Source: a virus. Taken from it: DNA of 24,689 bases. Both the position numbers and the translations under genes were made by a program. Positions 16,201 to 24,537 of the stretch are shown in pieces. The stretch lies in IMG/VR virus record IMGVR_UViG_3300030102_005083, positions 4,813 to 29,501 of that record; one strand, 5' to 3'. Positions within the stretch are counted from its first letter, which is position 1, and each line of letters begins with the position of its first letter. The notes under the pieces are model-generated. The model did not search any database and was not told where the DNA came from. It saw nothing but the letters and a program-made list of their open reading frames with translations.

Positions 16201-18938
16201 CAACGCTGCATCCTCCTTTTGAAACGTTCTCAAAAGGTGGCACGCTCAGTCAAGGACAAAACAGAACAATTTACGACACGAACTACGGTAGAATCGTCAC
16301 CTCTGCTGGTGTGACTACAAACTTTGTTGAAAACACAAGTGAAGATAATGGCTTGGGAGAGGCATTGTCGCCTAACCCATTCGGGATTGTTGACTATCTT
16401 GGAACAATCAAACTCAATCCAACCTTTGACCGATATTGGAGTGAGACAAAAGCACCAAAAGTTTTGGTTAACGCTGCCGGTGAAAACAACGCTTGGAAAA
16501 AAGCGATCTCTGCGCCAACGGGAGTCGGCGGAAAACGATTTGGTTTTGGCACTCAGTGGAAAGACTGGGAAAGTTTGTGGTTCGGTCGAGTCTCAGGAGA
16601 TGAGTCTGACACGAGTTCAGATTTGAGTGATCCAGATAACAATCAGTATAGAAGTAACAACACACGCTCTGGGTTTGTGAGAAGAGTGTTGGCAGAGAAA
16701 ATCACCAACAAAATTGGTAACCGAATTGTTGACCTTTCAATCGTTCCTTATATGAACACTGTAACGATCACTGGTCTTGTTGAAAATGTCAGACCAAACT
16801 CCACTCACTACTTGTATTTTGATGATAATCTCATCGGTGCAACGGTAGATGGATATGATGCAGGATCAACCGGATCATTTAACTTTAGTGTTACAGTTCC
16901 CGCTGATGAATATCTGACAGGTGAAAAACTTGTTCAAGTTTCAAATGGCTTGACCAATGGTGATATCAGCACTGCAACATCTTCAGCCGATGCGACTTTC
17001 TACGCCCTTGGTAACTACAGAACTGTGGGGGATGGAATTGATTCGGTCAGACCTGCAATCCGTAGACGGGATGCCTCAAATACCGACTCCTTCCTTGGTG
17101 CTGAGTATACTGACTCGGTTGGCGGAATCGGTGTGAGTGTGTTTAATAGTCTTGACCCACTTTCACAAACCTTTAAGGTAGATGCAAACCTTTTCAACGA
17201 TGGCTTGTGTCTTGAGTCTGTTCGTTTGTCTTTTGCATCAAAACCACAAGACACTGGCGGTGTTGTCGCCCTGCAAATCAGACCTGTCGATGATAATGGT
17301 TCTCCTAGAAGAAACTTTGTCGTTCCTTTCTCTGAGAAGACTTTAACTCCGAGCGAGGTGACTACTACTGGTCTTACAGACTTTACCTTTGAAAGTCCAG
17401 TCTATCTTGGACCGGGAACTTATGCGATCTCAGTTTTGACTAACGACTCTGAATATACGCTCAACACGACCGGCGCACCTTCACCAAACAGTCCGCTTGA
17501 AAGAATGTTTGTTGCAAGAAACGATGGACAGCGGACGGTTTACTCCGACACATCTCTCGTTTGCACACTGGTGAGACACTCATTCACAGTTGATAATACT
17601 TCAATCGTGTTTACTCCAGACACTCCTTTCTCTTCAAGTCTCACGCCAAGTGCAGTGTATTTTGCAAATGCAAGAAATATTCTTTCTCGGGCAAAGATTA
17701 GTGCTGCGTTTGACCTTGATGGTGCTGCTACTGATAAGACGGCGATTCCAAACAAAACTCTTAACTTCTTAAATCAGACATCAAGTAGGACTAATAGTGT
17801 CACTCTTAGTTTTACTCCGACCGAAAAAGTCAGTCCGATCATTGATGAGTCGCAATGTAAACTTTTGAACATCGAATCATTTACTTCTTCTTCTATTAAC
17901 GTTGACTCAGAAACGCAATCGAGCAATCAGAAGTCTGATAGTATTGCGACTTACTACTCTAAGATTATTACACTTAACAATACGGCGGATAACCTAAACG
18001 TGAGAATTGCTGGTGTGTTGACTAATCAGGCAAAGGTCAGAGTTTTTGTCAAGGTGGCAGGAGAAAGTAATCCTGATCTTGAGACTGCTCCATACATTGA
18101 ACTTGAATTTCAGTCGGGTGCATCCTCAACATCAAACAACAATAGACAAGTTGTTGTGCAGAACTATGCATCCCCTAACGATGAAAATTCAGAACAGTCA
18201 GCACTTGGAACATTCGATCAGTATATGTTCAAAATTTGCTTGATAAACTCGGACGACGAGGCGAAAGATTTGCCTTTGATTACAAGCATTGCGGCTGTTC
18301 CTTTGGGTAAGAAAGTTACGTCTGAATTCTTCGAGTCACTCGCACCGACTGGAACCATTGTTGCATATGGTGGTCTTGGCGGCAATAATAACGTTCCTGC
18401 TGGCTGGCTTTTGTGTAATGGAGATACACTTACGAACAACCTAGAAGTGCAGGATTTGAGACAAAGACTTGGGACAAAGTTTAATCAACCCAATGATAGT
18501 GCTGAAACCGTTCGCTTGCCTGACTTGAGGGCTAGAATTCCAATTGGTCATAATGAAGATCTCAATGTTGGCAAGTTGAGAAGCAGAGGCAGTTACGGAG
18601 GCTCTCACAAACTCCAAGGTCACAATCACATCAACCCCAAAAAGGTAGACGGTTTGCACGCTGGGCAGCGGTGGGTTTGGAGTGATCAGCAAAACGGATA
18701 TGGACCCACCAGACCCGAACACTTTGGAAAAGAAGATGCTGATGCCGGTAGAAATTATCTCGGCGACGGCTTATACAGTGGTGAAAACGGCGGTTACGCA
18801 CGCGACCAGCAAGGTCAGGGCAACTCAAGAGGTCTTTTGCTTCACCATGGCGAGGATGTTACTGGTGCTGAATTGGATATTAATTTGACTGAACAGATGC
18901 CTCCGTTTATGGTCATCGACTACATAATTAAGTTGTAA
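13293..18938 (+). CDS. Giant baseplate/fibre protein: DUF4815-like N-terminus plus tail-collar C-terminus
   Basis: At 1881 aa this is the largest gene here. The N-terminus ('SPYYDDFDPQKKFLKVLFKP' then Gly-x-x-Val-Gln-Ala-Arg-Glu-Leu) is typical of DUF4815 proteins, large virion proteins of marine T4-like phages thought to sit at the baseplate periphery. A later segment near residues 1150-1220 ('TVTITGLVENVRPNSTHYLY') looks like the small beta domain of that family. From about residue 1684 a phage tail-collar domain begins: 'APTGTIVAYGGLGG', 'VPAGWLLCNGDTL', 'VRLPDLRARIPIGH'. The last 120 residues contain 'GSHKLQGHNHINPKK', a His-x-His pair that could bind metal as in T4 gp12, and end with 'LTEQMPPFMVIDYIIKL'. 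It may combine jobs that T4 splits between gp10 and gp12. The SD is AGGAGA at 13282-13287. Confidence 0.85.
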   Translation: MTIGKNTDDSAFDTSLMARSPYYDDFDPQKKFLKVLFKPGQSVQARELSTLQSILQNQVERFGRHVFQNGSLVSGGEVAVSNGFYARINSDKPLTDTNLKSLVGRKITTTDVSTDTIATVVSVLDTPVGTNDVTSLTNDNEQVVIFNYNNAGTFTGSVFSTTGDNDTSLTFESAASVAPRSGVVSNIVSVDQGIYFIDGYFVLNNQQSLAAYSITQGYRNFTKPSASVGFDVTKTIVDVSDDSSLNDPAAGFNNFNSPGADRFKIEPTLNQRSLTGTGDSSSFGISGGTNDYVELVRIDEGSVSKRVKFAQYGDLLRTLARRTFDESGNYTVKPFTLTIDEHENVFGSADATKLGVVLAPGKAYISGYEFETAGPTKFTLNKARTTQKINLVDLTTKESTFIDTDDYTLPVSGTASERALLNGSEFAIFSEASDQSRTFIGRCNIRNVRGSTTSQTGAKPFLRFHISRFNMEVNPASGKKFSLFNQNKLVLFNINNDANTSRGGGTPSFTTNNKFVITVNNPALNIRNLNNGRNIFKLPNAFATSAIDGANHQFELTVTKMFTGTTNAAGIVEITLPAGSGNVDFIDSSTNMTVLAVDRSGGNDNTAAMSLATIESVSIDQTNNIIRIQLPNNKFANADFIANIPLKYKNDAQNKTIRTASLVTETVTVKPDSGNDAFYVFDGNNGNGYVTALLDVLTILDDTGTDVTSKFKVDDGQRIDIFDFATLTLLKGETLSNAGSQLTVTLRRFNHTQAGIGSALTRQSYASIPELDTYDKSPIFNDPDTGEVLRLFDAVDFRPRRRNPSRGDIDYSSEEVTYPFDFTSDPSKVSFTTFLPRVDVIVLGEDRVLRKIEGTPSLSPIIPAVNERDMELYRIFVDAFTVDDNATSVRYIDTQRFTMQDIGDIEDTTFNDSEFIYRQSLEAKAISAALGLFPGAENVDSGVFVDELIGHANADVTKQQHNVSIDPVTATLHPPFETFSKGGTLSQGQNRTIYDTNYGRIVTSAGVTTNFVENTSEDNGLGEALSPNPFGIVDYLGTIKLNPTFDRYWSETKAPKVLVNAAGENNAWKKAISAPTGVGGKRFGFGTQWKDWESLWFGRVSGDESDTSSDLSDPDNNQYRSNNTRSGFVRRVLAEKITNKIGNRIVDLSIVPYMNTVTITGLVENVRPNSTHYLYFDDNLIGATVDGYDAGSTGSFNFSVTVPADEYLTGEKLVQVSNGLTNGDISTATSSADATFYALGNYRTVGDGIDSVRPAIRRRDASNTDSFLGAEYTDSVGGIGVSVFNSLDPLSQTFKVDANLFNDGLCLESVRLSFASKPQDTGGVVALQIRPVDDNGSPRRNFVVPFSEKTLTPSEVTTTGLTDFTFESPVYLGPGTYAISVLTNDSEYTLNTTGAPSPNSPLERMFVARNDGQRTVYSDTSLVCTLVRHSFTVDNTSIVFTPDTPFSSSLTPSAVYFANARNILSRAKISAAFDLDGAATDKTAIPNKTLNFLNQTSSRTNSVTLSFTPTEKVSPIIDESQCKLLNIESFTSSSINVDSETQSSNQKSDSIATYYSKIITLNNTADNLNVRIAGVLTNQAKVRVFVKVAGESNPDLETAPYIELEFQSGASSTSNNNRQVVVQNYASPNDENSEQSALGTFDQYMFKICLINSDDEAKDLPLITSIAAVPLGKKVTSEFFESLAPTGTIVAYGGLGGNNNVPAGWLLCNGDTLTNNLEVQDLRQRLGTKFNQPNDSAETVRLPDLRARIPIGHNEDLNVGKLRSRGSYGGSHKLQGHNHINPKKVDGLHAGQRWVWSDQQNGYGPTRPEHFGKEDADAGRNYLGDGLYSGENGGYARDQQGQGNSRGLLLHHGEDVTGAELDINLTEQMPPFMVIDYIIKL

Positions 18939-18948
18939 GGGAAACTAA

Positions 18949-20877
18949 ATGGCTGGAAATGCATTCACCAACTTAAATACGATTAGCCTATCTGACAACT
19001 TCAGAGCATGGTTTGATAAAACCAACGAAATTGTTGGTGCATTGAATCCGGTTGAAGTTTACGGTGTTACTGCGGGGACTGGAATTACAGTTGCAGTTGA
19101 CGCTAATGGTCTTGCTACTGTGGGTTTGTCACTCGCAACAGCAACAACGGGTGATACGACTTTTACTGGAACGATTACCTTTGGTAACGAAGTTCAGTTT
19201 GAGGGCAAAACTGTTGACTTTACTGGAGTGACAGCGTACGGGCGAATTGTTAGAAGTATAAATGGCAGCACCGGAGATGTCACCATTGGGTTGACTGGCA
19301 TTAACGATCCAACCTCGGCTACTGGCGATATGCTTATTAAGTCGGGCGGAACCTTCGCAGCATACTCGGCTTTCAACGGTCAGACGTTCATTCAAAATAT
19401 GCCGTTTAGATTTGCCGCTTCGGGTGGTATGCTTCTTGGTGGTAATACTGGTGGCTCCGCAGGTGTTCATGTTTTCAAAAACGGACCACTTGGTACTTTG
19501 CAGATTGCAACCGATGGCGGAACCCTTGGTTCTACTCTTGCATTTGTTCATCTTTTAAACACAGGCTACACTGGAAGTGACGTTGCCGAACGAGGAACAC
19601 AAATGTTCTTTGGACGCATTGGCGGTGCTGGAACTGACGGGGCTGGCTTGGTCATTCGTGCAGGTGGCACGGCTGCTTTCGACGCTGACGGACCTATGGT
19701 CGTTATCGATCAAACTAATAGAAGAGTCGGAATCAACGGAATTACATCCACAGAGGGACCGCTTCACATTAAAGGCGAATCAACCAGTGCCACCTCCGCA
19801 AATGACATTGTAATTCAAAGTACGACAGGGAAAACTGCTGCTATTCGTGCTGCCGTTGCAGGAACCACTGGTGAATATACTGGTCTTGAAGGATCGACGA
19901 GTATCACTACCCCAAGATTCCGTGGGTTTAACGATCTTGACAGACTAAGAACAATTATTGGTGCGACCTCAATGCCTGTTTCGGGAGTGGAACTGCGACA
20001 CAACTCGGATGTTTCATCGTTTGGTATCTTTGGTCAACATTCCAGTGGTGCTTCACTGTCTCCAGTCTTGGTTGCGAAACAAGAAGGCTCAGTTGTCATC
20101 GGTGGCATTAGTTCGGATGATGGTTCGGGATCTACCTTCGGCACACTTAACATTGCAAGTGGTAGTCTGCTTTTTGGTGGCACGCATGGAGCAACAATCG
20201 CACAAGATGGTGGGGTTCTTTCAGTAATTAGTAAAGATGGCAAGTCATCATTTACGAATCTTTTTGCTGAAACTCCTAACGGTGGGGGGTCAACATCAGC
20301 GTTTACAAATGTTTGCTTTAATGGCGTAATCACTGACGATATGGTTCTTGATTTGCGAAAGCCGGATGGCTCAAGCCCATTGAGTGCCGTTGATGAAACT
20401 GGAGAGGATCTACCCTCTGAAGATAATAACTTGGACATTCTTGCCTTGGAGTTTATTGATTTTGATTCGTCTGGGAATAAAAGGCAAGCAGTTGGAAATT
20501 TCGAAATTGATATCACAATGCCAAGTTACATTTTCATAGATGAATTCAGACAGTCACAACATCACTCAGTTATTGGTGTAATCCCTGCCATAGATTCAAA
20601 ATTGGATCAGAACATACCATCACAGTTCGGACTCAGTGATAGTAGCGGAAATGACTTGGGCTTGGTCGCTCCGTCTGAATCTGGGCAACTTATTAGAATG
20701 AGTGACTTAACACCCAACAGCACGCAACAATTGACATTCAAGTTGAAAGGTAATTGTTCGACTGGTGTTAGAGTTGGACTTGTCGTATCAAAAACTCATG
20801 GGGACGTTGGAAATAGAAATGGTGCTATCTATCGCTCGCCCGGATCATTCAGTGCTAAATTCTTTAACGTGGAGTAA
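18949..20877 (+). CDS. Tail-fibre-like structural protein
   Basis: This 642-aa protein starts with a short anchor-like helix ('LSDNFRAWFDKTNEIVGALN', residues about 14-33) like those at the N-terminus of fibre proteins in marine T4-like phages. A long Gly/Thr/Ala-rich beta region follows, with repeating short strands such as 'GDTTFTGTITFGNEVQFEGK' and 'GPMVVIDQTNRRVGINGITS', typical of trimeric fibre shafts. The C-terminal 150 residues look like a globular domain ('NLDILALEFIDFDSSGNKRQ', 'NFEIDITMPSYIFIDEF') and probably form a tip or attachment domain. No self-cleaving chaperone signature is seen. It follows the collar-domain gene by ten bases with a TAAGGGA SD. A host-contact role is likely but inferred from position and composition. 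Confidence 0.7.
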   Translation: MAGNAFTNLNTISLSDNFRAWFDKTNEIVGALNPVEVYGVTAGTGITVAVDANGLATVGLSLATATTGDTTFTGTITFGNEVQFEGKTVDFTGVTAYGRIVRSINGSTGDVTIGLTGINDPTSATGDMLIKSGGTFAAYSAFNGQTFIQNMPFRFAASGGMLLGGNTGGSAGVHVFKNGPLGTLQIATDGGTLGSTLAFVHLLNTGYTGSDVAERGTQMFFGRIGGAGTDGAGLVIRAGGTAAFDADGPMVVIDQTNRRVGINGITSTEGPLHIKGESTSATSANDIVIQSTTGKTAAIRAAVAGTTGEYTGLEGSTSITTPRFRGFNDLDRLRTIIGATSMPVSGVELRHNSDVSSFGIFGQHSSGASLSPVLVAKQEGSVVIGGISSDDGSGSTFGTLNIASGSLLFGGTHGATIAQDGGVLSVISKDGKSSFTNLFAETPNGGGSTSAFTNVCFNGVITDDMVLDLRKPDGSSPLSAVDETGEDLPSEDNNLDILALEFIDFDSSGNKRQAVGNFEIDITMPSYIFIDEFRQSQHHSVIGVIPAIDSKLDQNIPSQFGLSDSSGNDLGLVAPSESGQLIRMSDLTPNSTQQLTFKLKGNCSTGVRVGLVVSKTHGDVGNRNGAIYRSPGSFSAKFFNVE

Positions 20878-20879
20878 TC

Positions 20880-21926
20880 ATGTCTTTTACTAATCAACCA
20901 TATGCAGGCGATCAAAATGGCGAGAGAAAACTTCTCGTATTCAAAGGTGGAGACTTTATTAGTGGCATTAAAGTTGATTCAACAACCACTGAGTATGTTG
21001 CCGCAGGTGGTGATACATTTGCAACCGCAGCGGAATTGAATCAGTTTAAGGCAAATAGAGCATACTTAAAGTATGCACAAAGTTCCATGTCTGCATCAAC
21101 AATCAAAACAACCACATCGGGACTTTTCACGAACAGTGGATCTATAGGGGAAACTGGAAATGGATCTGGAGATGTCAAGCCCATTCCAGATCCCAGAATT
21201 TCACATAGAGTCACATTCGGAGCAACAAATGGAATTGGTGCTTCCGGTGGTGCAGCGATCAGTCACGGTCAGCAAATTGTTATCTCTGACTCTTCGTCAT
21301 CATTAACTTTTGATTGTTACTTTGCAAGATTCTTTGATGGACTCACCACTGGGGTTACAAGTCAGGCAGAAATTATGCTTGTCGGTGCTACGGGAGGGAG
21401 AGTCACTGGTGGATTTTCGAATGTTACTGGTCCGTTTATCTTTACAACACCAGCAGGCAATACGGCGGAGGTTGTAAAGGGTACTGGTATCAAAACTCTC
21501 AAGAATCTCAACTCGTTCAGAGAGTTTATGAAAGATCAAATCGCTGCGTCCCTTGATGGAAGCACGTTCGATTCGATTACATACGGAGTCTCAGCGAATA
21601 AGACTGCTGTGTTCTTCCGAGGCTCTACCGATCTTACAGAACTTGCCACGATCAGCAGTCTATTGGTTGCAAATCAAAAAGGACGTAGTGCTGACTATAT
21701 CTCAAATATTCACCTTCCGCTGGTTGGCTCGACAAGCCCAACTCTTGGTGTCGTTGGTTTGACATTCAATGCTGTTACTGGTGGATCTGCCACAAACTCA
21801 GAGTTTGACGATGCCGTTGGCAAATTGTTCAAGGTTCGAACTGACAAAAAAGCGACTCTTGATACGACCCTTCGCACCTTTGATACTCTTAAGTCTCTTC
21901 GTGATATGACGAACACTGCGTTCTAA
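20880..21926 (+). CDS. Unrecognised structural protein before the neck genes
   Basis: This 348-aa protein is not recognised. It is rich in Gly, Ser and Thr, with beta-like stretches ('GDVKPIPDPRISHRVTFGAT', 'LTFDCYFARFFDGLTTG') and a helical, charged C-terminus ('LFKVRTDKKATLDTTLRTFD'). There is no signal peptide or membrane segment. It starts two bases after the fibre-like gene's stop, with GTGGAG as SD. Position between fibre genes and gp13 suggests a fibre-associated, whisker-like or baseplate part, but no motif proves this; T4 fibritin (wac), which sits in a comparable place, has coiled coils that are not evident here. Confidence 0.65.
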   Translation: MSFTNQPYAGDQNGERKLLVFKGGDFISGIKVDSTTTEYVAAGGDTFATAAELNQFKANRAYLKYAQSSMSASTIKTTTSGLFTNSGSIGETGNGSGDVKPIPDPRISHRVTFGATNGIGASGGAAISHGQQIVISDSSSSLTFDCYFARFFDGLTTGVTSQAEIMLVGATGGRVTGGFSNVTGPFIFTTPAGNTAEVVKGTGIKTLKNLNSFREFMKDQIAASLDGSTFDSITYGVSANKTAVFFRGSTDLTELATISSLLVANQKGRSADYISNIHLPLVGSTSPTLGVVGLTFNAVTGGSATNSEFDDAVGKLFKVRTDKKATLDTTLRTFDTLKSLRDMTNTAF

Positions 21927-22099
21927 TGAGCGATTCTGAGCGTAAACCAAAGGGTGGGTTCAAAAGACGTAGGAAGCCTCGTTCCAATACATATAAAAGG
22001 ACAAGGAGCGACCTAGATGGCAACACCCACGACAAGAGAAGAACTAAAACAGTATGCTCTAAGAAAACTCGGCGCACCAGTGATCGAGATCAATGTTGA
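21926..22099 (+). CDS. Possible small, very basic protein overlapping the gp13 start
   Basis: A 57-codon ORF begins on the TAATG formed with the preceding stop and ends inside gp13 in another frame. Of its 57 residues, 21 are Lys or Arg; the first 30, outside gp13, hold 12 of them, e.g. 'KPKGGFKRRRKPRS'. Such composition would suit a nucleic-acid-binding or scaffold peptide. Against it, no SD stands before the ATG, unlike almost all neighbours, and the last 27 codons are constrained by gp13. If it is not a gene, the 90-base stretch 21927-22016 is only a leader for gp13. Confidence 0.3.
   Translation: MSDSERKPKGGFKRRRKPRSNTYKRTRSDLDGNTHDKRRTKTVCSKKTRRTSDRDQC
22003..22008 (+). promoter_or_regulatory. 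Ribosome binding site of the gp13 gene
   Basis: AAGGAG ends eight bases before the ATG at 22017, and fixes that start. The upstream TATAAA at 21992-21997 is too near the start codon to act as a late promoter for it. Confidence 0.65.
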
Positions 22100-22811
22100 T
22101 GACTCACAACTTGAAGACGCACTCGATGACGCTTTGCAGATTTTTGCAGAGTATCACTTTGACGGTGTAGAGAAGGTTTTCTACAAATACGCTGTCACTG
22201 CCAGCGATATTACCAATGGGTTTATTGATGTAAACAATATCGGTTCGACGGGACCGAATGACTCTCCACAGGTGTCTCCCGGCTCAAGTATCGTATCTGT
22301 TTACAAACTCTTTCAGTTTGACGAGAGTGGCTCTGGGTCAAATATGTTTAGTGTCAATTACCAATTGGCATTGAATGATGTGTATGGTCTTCGTGCGCCG
22401 GGAAATATGTCAAACTATGCCATCACGCAAAGTTACATCCAAATGTTGGGTGACATGCTGTCTCCCGAAAAGGCTATTCGATTTAGTCGTGTGACAGACA
22501 GAATCTATATCGATGCGGATATGGATGAGTTGTTGGATGCTGGTGATTTTGTTCTTATTGAGGCGTATGCGTCACTTGATCCAAACACATATACAGAAAT
22601 TTACAATGACATTCTGCTCAAGAAATATACGACCGCTGCATTTAAGTATCAGTGGGGTATGAACCTTTACAAATACCAAGGGATTCAACTTCCGGGTGGT
22701 GTTCAGTTCAATGGTGACCAACTCATGTCAACGGCAAAAGAGGAAATGGATCGCATTGAGGAAACGCTGCAAGACAAGTACGAACTACCCGCTAACTTCT
22801 GGGTCGGCTGA
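22017..22811 (+). CDS. 13: Neck protein gp13
   Basis: This 264-aa protein matches gp13, a neck component that with gp14 forms the collar closing the filled head and joining it to the tail. Landmarks are the N-terminal 'EELKQYALRKLGAPVIEINV' followed by 'QLEDALDDALQIFAEYHFDG', the Phe/Tyr-rich middle, and the C-terminal half with 'LLKKYTTAAFKYQWGMNLYK' and 'LPGGVQFNGDQL', then a helical tail and a final Asn-Phe-Trp-Val-Gly. T4 gp13 is 309 aa, slightly longer. It follows a strong SD and overlaps gp14 by one base (TGATG). Confidence 0.92.
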   Translation: MATPTTREELKQYALRKLGAPVIEINVDDSQLEDALDDALQIFAEYHFDGVEKVFYKYAVTASDITNGFIDVNNIGSTGPNDSPQVSPGSSIVSVYKLFQFDESGSGSNMFSVNYQLALNDVYGLRAPGNMSNYAITQSYIQMLGDMLSPEKAIRFSRVTDRIYIDADMDELLDAGDFVLIEAYASLDPNTYTEIYNDILLKKYTTAAFKYQWGMNLYKYQGIQLPGGVQFNGDQLMSTAKEEMDRIEETLQDKYELPANFWVG

Positions 22812-23686
22812 TGGCAACAAATCAATACTTCAACAAGTTTGCTTTTAAGAATGAGCAAACACTCGTTCAAGATCTCGTCGATGAAACGATCAAAATTCAC
22901 GGCGTGGATATGACGTACATTCCGAGAGTCGTTGACGATCTTGATGACACTCTCGGAGATGCAAAAAATGTATCTTTTACGGATGCCCGTGAGATTGAAA
23001 TGTACGTCGAAAATTTTGACGGGTTTGAAGGAGAGGGTGAGATCATGTCTCAATTTGGTTTGGAGATCAAAGATGAGATGACCGTCACTGTTTCAAGTAG
23101 AAGGTTTACTTCAACATTTAAAGACAAAAATTTCACTAGCCCAAGAGAGGGTGACCTCATCTTCTTCCCACTTAATAATTCACTTTTTGAGGTCAACTTT
23201 GTTGAAAGAGAAAAGAACTTCTTTAGTTTTGGTAAAACCTTTACCTTTCAAATGAAGTGCAGTTTCTTCAAGTATACCGGAGAGGACTTTACCACTGGCT
23301 TCGATTCAGTCGATGGTGTGACATCCTCCGCATTTGACCAATTGGTGGTCGTAGGATTGACTTCAGGGACGGGTGAGTTCAGAGATGGGGAAAGAGGTCA
23401 TCTTTACACGAACGCAGCAGGGAGCATCACAGGGGCTACAATCGACGTTATCGAATGGGATACTTTGACCGATACTGCAACAATTAGAGTCCTTGGTGGG
23501 ACGATTGGTGGGGCAACGCTGATGGTCGGTCAAGCCTCCGGTGCTTCCTTTGGTATTCACACCATCGGAGCCACGCAAGAATACTTTGCTAAAGACGGTC
23601 TTGAAGATAACACAGAAATTGACTTTGAGGCATCGAGTTTTCTTGACTTTACTGAATCTGATCCGTTCTCGGAGGGTAACTTCTAA
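22811..23686 (+). CDS. 14: Neck protein gp14
   Basis: This 291-aa protein is gp14-like (T4: 256 aa). The N-terminus reads 'NQYFNKFAFKNEQTLVQDLV', then 'HGVDMTYIPRVVDD', which matches the family, followed by 'SFTDAREIEMYVENFDGFEG'. A central beta region ('REGDLIFFPLNNSLFEVNFV', 'FSFGKTFTFQMKCSFFKYTG') is also characteristic. Residues about 165-255 contain a Gly/Thr-rich stretch that may be the extra length relative to T4. It acts with gp13 in head completion. It starts on a TGATG overlap with only a weak GGGTCGG-type SD, so translation may depend on coupling to gp13. Confidence 0.92.
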   Translation: MATNQYFNKFAFKNEQTLVQDLVDETIKIHGVDMTYIPRVVDDLDDTLGDAKNVSFTDAREIEMYVENFDGFEGEGEIMSQFGLEIKDEMTVTVSSRRFTSTFKDKNFTSPREGDLIFFPLNNSLFEVNFVEREKNFFSFGKTFTFQMKCSFFKYTGEDFTTGFDSVDGVTSSAFDQLVVVGLTSGTGEFRDGERGHLYTNAAGSITGATIDVIEWDTLTDTATIRVLGGTIGGATLMVGQASGASFGIHTIGATQEYFAKDGLEDNTEIDFEASSFLDFTESDPFSEGNF

Positions 23687-24537
23687 TGTTTACTACATTT
23701 TACAATGAAACAATTCGTAAAACTGTGATTGGATTCGGCAGTCTCTTTGATGACATTTATGTTCAGAAAATCAACGCATCAGGACAAACATCAAAAAAGA
23801 TTCTCGTACCAGTCTCCTACGCTCCAAAAGAGAAATTTATTCGTATGTTACGAGAGTTTCCATTGCTCAAGGGCGATCAAGCAGAGACAGCAATCGGTGG
23901 CGTTTTACCAAGAATGGGGTTCTCGATTACAAACATTGATTACGATGGGTCGAGAAAACGAAACACCGTTTTTAAGAGATTTGTGACGAGTGAACCGAAT
24001 CCAACGACTGGTCTTGTTGAGCAATCTCAATCTCAGTTTACCGAGGTTCCGTACAACATCGGGTTCAACCTTGCTATCGGTGCGAGAAGCACAGATGAGT
24101 GTTTGCAGATCGTTGAACAAATTTTACCTTACTTCACGCCAGAGTTTACTCTAACCATAAACTTTACTGATAGCATGAATACAAAGGTTGATGTACCAAT
24201 TATCCTGAATGCTGTTTCGCCAGAGTTTGAATTTGAAGGTGATACCTCAACACAAAGAAACGTAATTTTCAACCTTACGTTTACTGCTTTGTCTTATGTT
24301 TTCTCACCTGTCAAGACAAACAAGATCATTCGCAAAACCGATGTTACGACACTCATCAGTGGTTTCAATTCAGACGGGTCTATCACTGGACCGACTGGTG
24401 CTATCGCAAGATCAATTTCGTCCATCACAGGTCCGTCCGGTGCAAGCAGTATGCCGCCTAACGCATCCGTCACAACTGAAAACTTTGAGTTTGGAAGTAT
24501 TACTGGTGGACTAAGTATAACCGGAGGCACTATGTGA
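23686..24537 (+). CDS. 15: Tail sheath stabiliser and completion protein gp15
   Basis: This 283-aa protein matches gp15 (T4: 272 aa), which forms a hexameric ring on the last sheath/tube layer and docks the tail to the neck. The start 'MFTTFYNETIRKTVIGFGSL' parallels T4 gp15, and residues about 141-151 ('QIVEQILPYFT') are almost identical to the T4 segment 'QIVEQILPYFQ'. 'VPVSYAPKEKFIRML' parallels 'VPITYASKEHFMMKL'. The last 55 residues are Gly/Ser/Thr-rich with four Ser-Ile-Thr-Gly motifs, unlike T4's Pro-rich end. GGAGGG is the SD, with a TAATG overlap to gp14. Confidence 0.94.
   Translation: MFTTFYNETIRKTVIGFGSLFDDIYVQKINASGQTSKKILVPVSYAPKEKFIRMLREFPLLKGDQAETAIGGVLPRMGFSITNIDYDGSRKRNTVFKRFVTSEPNPTTGLVEQSQSQFTEVPYNIGFNLAIGARSTDECLQIVEQILPYFTPEFTLTINFTDSMNTKVDVPIILNAVSPEFEFEGDTSTQRNVIFNLTFTALSYVFSPVKTNKIIRKTDVTTLISGFNSDGSITGPTGAIARSISSITGPSGASSMPPNASVTTENFEFGSITGGLSITGGTM
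24379..24525 (+). repeat. Four Ser-Ile-Thr-Gly motifs in the C-terminal tail of gp15
   Basis: The motifs start at 24379, 24421, 24496 and 24514. The first two are followed by Pro-(Thr/Ser)-Gly-Ala. Each copy uses different synonymous codons, so the likeness is at protein level rather than from recent DNA duplication. Confidence 0.65.

Noticed and set aside
19129-19551. 140-aa antisense ORF in the fibre-like gene
   Set aside because: Opposite a real gene, with no start signal or recognisable motif.
20034-20516. 160-aa antisense ORF inside the fibre-like gene
   Set aside because: It lies wholly opposite a convincing coding region, has no SD or similarity, and all neighbours are on the + strand; it is a frame shadow.
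21992-21999. TATAAAAG as a T4-type late promoter for gp13
   Set aside because: It matches TATAAATA at only six of eight bases, and a transcript from it would start around the SD at 22003-22008, removing the ribosome site.
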